From positions 1-8,267 of the forward strand of contig DGYN01000047.1 in assembly GCA_002398405.1 (NCBI GenBank): a stretch of DNA of 8,267 bases, given 5' to 3'. Position 1 is the stretch's first letter, and the number at the start of each line of letters is the position of its first letter. This document shows positions 5,651 through 8,267 of this stretch, piece after piece. A program made the position numbers and the translations under genes. A model generated the notes under the pieces. It was not told where the DNA came from. It searched no databases and was given only the letters and a program-made list of their open reading frames with translations. This DNA comes from Caulobacteraceae bacterium UBA5005. Lineage in GTDB: Bacteria; Pseudomonadota; Alphaproteobacteria; Caulobacterales; Caulobacteraceae.

Positions 5651-7008
5651 TTGGGACCCCGGCCGCGCAGACGGGCCTTCTTGATCAGGCCCTCATACTG
5701 GTGACTGATCAGCTGCGACTGAATCTGGGCGACAGTGTCCATGGTCACGGAGACCACGATCAAGATCGAGGTGCCGCCGATGCCGTAGGCCAGGTTCTGC
5801 AGGGAGGAATTGAAGCTCATCCCAAACTCCGGCAGCAGGCAGACCAGGGTGATGTAGAGCGCGCCGATGGCGGTCAGCCTGTGCAGGACGTACTGCAGAT
5901 ATTCCGCCGTCCGCTTGCCGGGCCGGATGCCGGGCACGAAGCCGCCGTACTTGCGCAGGTTCTCCGCGGTGTCTTCCGGGTTGAACACCACCGAGGTGTA
6001 GAAGAAGCAGAAGAAGATGATCAGGGCCGCGTAGCTGACCATGTGGGTCGGGTGGCCCGGGGAGAGAGTCGCGGCCACGCCCGGCAGCCAGCTTAGATAT
6101 TCCGGCAGATCGGCGGTGGCCAGGAACCCGGCGGCGGTGGCCGGCATCATCAGCAGCGAGGAAGCAAAGATCGGCGGGATGACGCCCGAGGTGTTGATCT
6201 TCAGCGGCAGGAACGAGGTCTCGCCCCCGAACATGCGGTTGCCGCGCTGCTGTTTGGGATATTGGATCAGAACCCGCCGCTGAGCGCGTTCGAAGAAAAC
6301 GATGACGAACACCAGGCTGATGAGGATCAGGATGACGCCCATCAGGACGGGCAGGCTGATCGCCCCTTCACGGCTCTGCACGAACAGCTGACCGAACAGG
6401 GTCGGAAGACGCGCCACGATGCCGGCGAAGATGATCAGGGAAACGCCGTTGCCGACGCCCCGGGCGGTGATCTGCTCGCCCAGCCACATCAGGAACATGG
6501 TGCCGCCGGTGAGCGTCGCCACGGTCGAGATCATGAAGAAGGGACCGGGGTGGTAGACCAGGCCCGGGCTGCCTTGCAGGCCCATGCCGATGGAGAAAGA
6601 CTGGAACAGGGCTAGAGCCACCGTCAGGTAGCGGGTGTACTGGTTGAGCTGCTTGCGCCCCGCCTCGCCGCCTTCCTTTTTCAGCTTTTCCCAGGGCGGA
6701 TAGACCGATCCCAGGAGCTGCACGATGATCGAGGCCGAGATATAGGGCGCGACGTTGAGGGCGAAGATCGCCATCCGCTCTACCGCGCCGCCCGAGAACA
6801 TGTTGAACATCCCCAGGATGCCCTGCGACTGGTTCGAAAAGGCGCTCTGGAAGGCGATCGGGTCGATCCCGGGGATCGGGATGAAGGTGCCCAGGCGATA
6901 GATGATCAGCGCGAAAAGCGTGAACCACAGGCGCTTGTGAAGCTCGGTCGCCTTCGAAAAGGCGCCGATGTTCATGTTGGCGGCTAATTGTTCTGCGGCC
7001 GAGGCCAT
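5647..7008 (-). CDS. secY: Protein translocase channel subunit SecY
   Basis: SecY forms the protein-conducting channel of the inner membrane with SecE and SecG and receives substrates from SecA or ribosomes. The 453-residue product has ten plausible membrane spans: about 28-46, 77-100, 124-143, 157-175, 187-205, 218-239, 276-294, 322-340, 380-393 and 403-425. The plug/second span region contains GGAVERMAIFALNVAPYISA (73-92). The cytoplasmic loop RAQRRVLIQYPKQ (241-253) is typical, as is KYGGFVPGIRPGKRTAEYL (353-371). Arg362 in that last segment corresponds to the functionally key E. coli Arg357. The ATG at 7008 has only GGGG (7015-7018) as a Shine-Dalgarno. Met12 is another possible start but lacks one. 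It lies 75 bases after rplO and overlaps adk by four bases. The identity is secure. Confidence 0.98.
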   Translation of the reverse strand: MASAAEQLAANMNIGAFSKATELHKRLWFTLFALIIYRLGTFIPIPGIDPIAFQSAFSNQSQGILGMFNMFSGGAVERMAIFALNVAPYISASIIVQLLGSVYPPWEKLKKEGGEAGRKQLNQYTRYLTVALALFQSFSIGMGLQGSPGLVYHPGPFFMISTVATLTGGTMFLMWLGEQITARGVGNGVSLIIFAGIVARLPTLFGQLFVQSREGAISLPVLMGVILILISLVFVIVFFERAQRRVLIQYPKQQRGNRMFGGETSFLPLKINTSGVIPPIFASSLLMMPATAAGFLATADLPEYLSWLPGVAATLSPGHPTHMVSYAALIIFFCFFYTSVVFNPEDTAENLRKYGGFVPGIRPGKRTAEYLQYVLHRLTAIGALYITLVCLLPEFGMSFNSSLQNLAYGIGGTSILIVVSVTMDTVAQIQSQLISHQYEGLIKKARLRGRGPK

Positions 7009-7045
7009 CTAGATCCCCACGACAATGAGCAGGACAGATAGGTCA

Positions 7046-7073
7046 CCCGGCGGGCGTTGTCACCGGCGCCGGG
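7046..7073 (-). other. GC-rich hairpin in the rplO-secY spacer
   Basis: A perfect 7-bp inverted repeat CCCGGCG / CGCCGGG (7046-7052 and 7067-7073) encloses a 14-base loop, with the palindrome CCGGCGCCGG (7063-7072) as a competing fold. It fills much of the 75-base gap after rplO. No T-tract follows, so termination is unlikely. A role in RNA processing or in setting secY expression is only a possibility. Confidence 0.4.
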
Positions 7074-7083
7074 CAAATACCTG

Positions 7084-7581
7084 TTAAGCTTCCGGCGCTT
7101 CTTTGGCCGGAGCCTTGGGCTTGGCGGTCGTGGTGAGCTTGCCGCCGGCCTTTTCGACGGCCGCGACGGCCGACCGCGAAGCCGAATAGACGGTGATGTC
7201 GATCTTGGACTTCAGCTCGCCCTCGCCCAGAAGGCGCACGCCATCCTTCTCGCGACGGATGACGCCGGCGGCGATCAGGGCCGCCGCATCGATCGGCTTC
7301 TTGGGATCGAGCTTCTTGGCTTCGATCGCCTGTTCGATGCGCCAGAAGTTCACTTCCGCGAGCTTCTTGGCGAAGGGGTTGTTGAAGCCGCGCTTGGGCA
7401 TGCGCATGTAGAGCGGCATCTGGCCGCCTTCGAAGCCGATCAGGGCGACGCCCGAACGGGACTTCTGACCCTTGACGCCGCGGCCAGCGGTCTTGCCCTT
7501 GCCCGAGCCCGGGCCACGGCCGACCCGCATGCGCTTCTTGTGTGCGCCTTCGTTGTCACGAATTTCGTTGAGCTTGATCAT
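7084..7581 (-). CDS. rplO: 50S ribosomal protein L15
   Basis: L15 is a late-assembling 23S rRNA-binding protein. The 165-residue product opens with IKLNEIRDNEGAHKKRMRVG and the Gly/Lys/Arg-rich extension RGPGSGKGKTAGRGVKGQKSR (within 22-42). It then has GFEGGQMPLYMRMPKRGFNN (49-68), the strongest L15 block. The C-terminal domain contains ITVYSASRSAVAAVEKAGG (129-147). It ends in an Ala/Lys/Pro/Glu tail (152-165), longer than the E. coli protein of 144 residues. The ATG at 7581 has AAGGAG (7590-7595) eight bases upstream, the best ribosome binding site in the spc part of the window. It lies between rpmD and secY, the normal order. The identity is secure. Confidence 0.98.
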   Translation of the reverse strand: MIKLNEIRDNEGAHKKRMRVGRGPGSGKGKTAGRGVKGQKSRSGVALIGFEGGQMPLYMRMPKRGFNNPFAKKLAEVNFWRIEQAIEAKKLDPKKPIDAAALIAAGVIRREKDGVRLLGEGELKSKIDITVYSASRSAVAAVEKAGGKLTTTAKPKAPAKEAPEA

Positions 7582-7603
7582 AGGGCCTTCTCCTTGGAGC
7601 TAG

Positions 7604-7628
7604 CGCCGGGAGCGATCCCGACTCGGCG
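7604..7628 (-). other. Small hairpin in the rpmD-rplO spacer
   Basis: CGGGA / TCCCG (7607-7611 and 7616-7620) forms a 5-bp stem with a four-base loop. Alternative outer arms CGCCG / CGGCG (7604-7608 and 7624-7628) could replace part of it. It lies within the 72-base gap, just upstream of the rplO Shine-Dalgarno. No T-tract follows. It is short enough to be chance in GC-rich DNA. Confidence 0.3.
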
Positions 7629-7653
7629 TGATGTGTTGTCGGTAAGCGATGGG

Positions 7654-7830
7654 CTAGCCCACCACCTCCACCAGGTGCGCGACCTTGGCGACCATGCCGC
7701 GGACCGAGGGGGTGTCCTCGAGTTCACGGGTGCGGCCCAGGCGGTTGAGGCCCAGGCCCACGAGGGTGGCGCGCTGGTCGTTCTTGCGGCGGATCGGCGA
7801 ACCGATCTGTTTGACTGTAATCTTTGCCAT
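7654..7830 (-). CDS. rpmD: 50S ribosomal protein L30
   Basis: L30 is a small 50S protein found in many but not all bacteria. The 58-residue product reads MAKITVKQIGSPIRRKNDQR for its first 20 residues. It continues with ATLVGLGLNRLGRTRELEDT (21-40) and ends PSVRGMVAKVAHLVEVVG (41-58). This fits the family pattern of K(V)xQxxSxI, LGLxxxxxxxxxxDTPxxRGM and VxxLVxV, and the length is normal. The ATG at 7830 begins 11 bases after the rpsE stop. A weak Shine-Dalgarno AAGGG overlaps that stop codon (TAAGGG), suggesting coupling to S5. It sits between rpsE and rplO, as in other spc operons. Confidence 0.97.
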   Translation of the reverse strand: MAKITVKQIGSPIRRKNDQRATLVGLGLNRLGRTRELEDTPSVRGMVAKVAHLVEVVG

Positions 7831-7841
7831 CTGACTGACCC

Positions 7842-8267
7842 TTAGGCTTCGGCGGTTTCAGCCGCGTCGGGAGCGGCTTCGCCCTGGGCGCCGTCGGAAC
7901 GCCGTCCGACGATGTCGGCGACCTTCTTGCCGCGCTTGGACGCGATCTGGCGGGGCGAAGACTGGTGCTTCAGCGCGTCGAAGGTGGCGCGCACCATGTT
8001 ATAGGGGTTGGACGAGCCGGTCGACTTGCCGACGACGTCATGGACGCCGAGGGTTTCGAGAACCGCGCGCATCGGGCCGCCGGCGATGATGCCGGTACCG
8101 GCCGGGGCGGCCCGCAGGATGACGCGGCCGGCACCGAAGTGGCCGAAGGCGTCATGATGCAGGGTACGACCCTCGCGCAGAGCGATCTTGATCATGTTGC
8201 GCTTGGCCTGTTCGGTGGCCTTGCGGATGGCTTCCGGAACTTCGCGGGCCTTGCCCGAACCGCAACC
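7842..8267 (-). CDS. rpsE: 30S ribosomal protein S5, N-terminal part missing (window edge)
   Basis: S5 shapes the decoding region and helps control accuracy of the 30S subunit. The 141 visible residues, in frame from the very last base, begin GCGSGKAREVPEAIRKATEQ, the end of the S5 N-terminal RNA-binding fold. They continue through the C-terminal domain with EGRTLHHDAFGHFGAGRVIL, APAGTGIIAGGPMRAVLE and TGSSNPYNMVRATFDAL. The acidic Ala/Glu-rich tail DAAETAEA closes it. The internal ATG at 8195 is not the real start, because conserved S5 sequence continues upstream of it off the edge. It is the first gene seen of the spc segment, with rpmD 11 bases downstream. Confidence 0.97.
   Translation of the reverse strand, partial: GCGSGKAREVPEAIRKATEQAKRNMIKIALREGRTLHHDAFGHFGAGRVILRAAPAGTGIIAGGPMRAVLETLGVHDVVGKSTGSSNPYNMVRATFDALKHQSSPRQIASKRGKKVADIVGRRSDGAQGEAAPDAAETAEA

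Noticed and set aside
7057..7845. 262-codon plus-strand open frame across rplO and rpmD
   Set aside because: It covers two certain ribosomal protein genes on the other strand and shows no family features.
7842..8195. S5 starting at the internal ATG at 8195
   Set aside because: Conserved S5 sequence (GKAREVPEAIRKAT) continues in the same frame upstream to the window edge, so the gene is truncated by the window rather than short.

Overview
The window is about 8.3 kb of GC-rich DNA in which every convincing gene lies on the minus strand, so transcription runs from high to low coordinates. Gene content, order and sequence point to an alphaproteobacterium, most likely in or near the Caulobacterales (Caulobacter/Phenylobacterium type). 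The clues are adk between secY and rpsM, an alpha operon without rpsD, a 338-residue RpoA of alphaproteobacterial type, and a promoter fitting the alphaproteobacterial housekeeping consensus. The genus is inferred from protein resemblance, not from a search.

Right part (8267 down to 5090) is the end of the spc ribosomal protein operon: rpsE (S5, cut by the window edge), rpmD (L30, only 58 codons), rplO (L15), secY (translocon channel) and adk (adenylate kinase). Genes are tightly packed. secY and adk share an ATGA stop/start overlap. Spacers of about 70 nt flank rplO, and each can form a GC-rich hairpin.

Middle part (5089 down to 2436) is the alpha operon: rpsM (S13), rpsK (S11), rpoA (RNA polymerase alpha) and rplQ (L17). 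It appears to have its own promoter (TTGACG, 16 nt, TATAAG) just after adk. The roughly 90-nt leader folds into two back-to-back hairpins. The second ends in a T-rich tract that touches the rpsM Shine-Dalgarno sequence, which suggests an attenuator. rpsM and rpoA both start with GTG. The unit ends in a clear intrinsic terminator after rplQ.

Left part (2364 down to 1) leaves the ribosomal cluster. It holds a secreted six-bladed propeller protein of the soluble glucose/aldose sugar dehydrogenase family, in which several catalytic and PQQ-contacting positions look replaced. It also holds the first 317 codons of a methyl-accepting chemotaxis protein with almost no periplasmic domain, cut by the window edge.

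No tRNA, rRNA, mobile element, CRISPR array or long repeat was seen, and there is no gene-free stretch over 300 bases. Most of the window is conserved core genome. I did not find a wholly new system. The best leads are the rpsM leader and the divergent dehydrogenase homologue.
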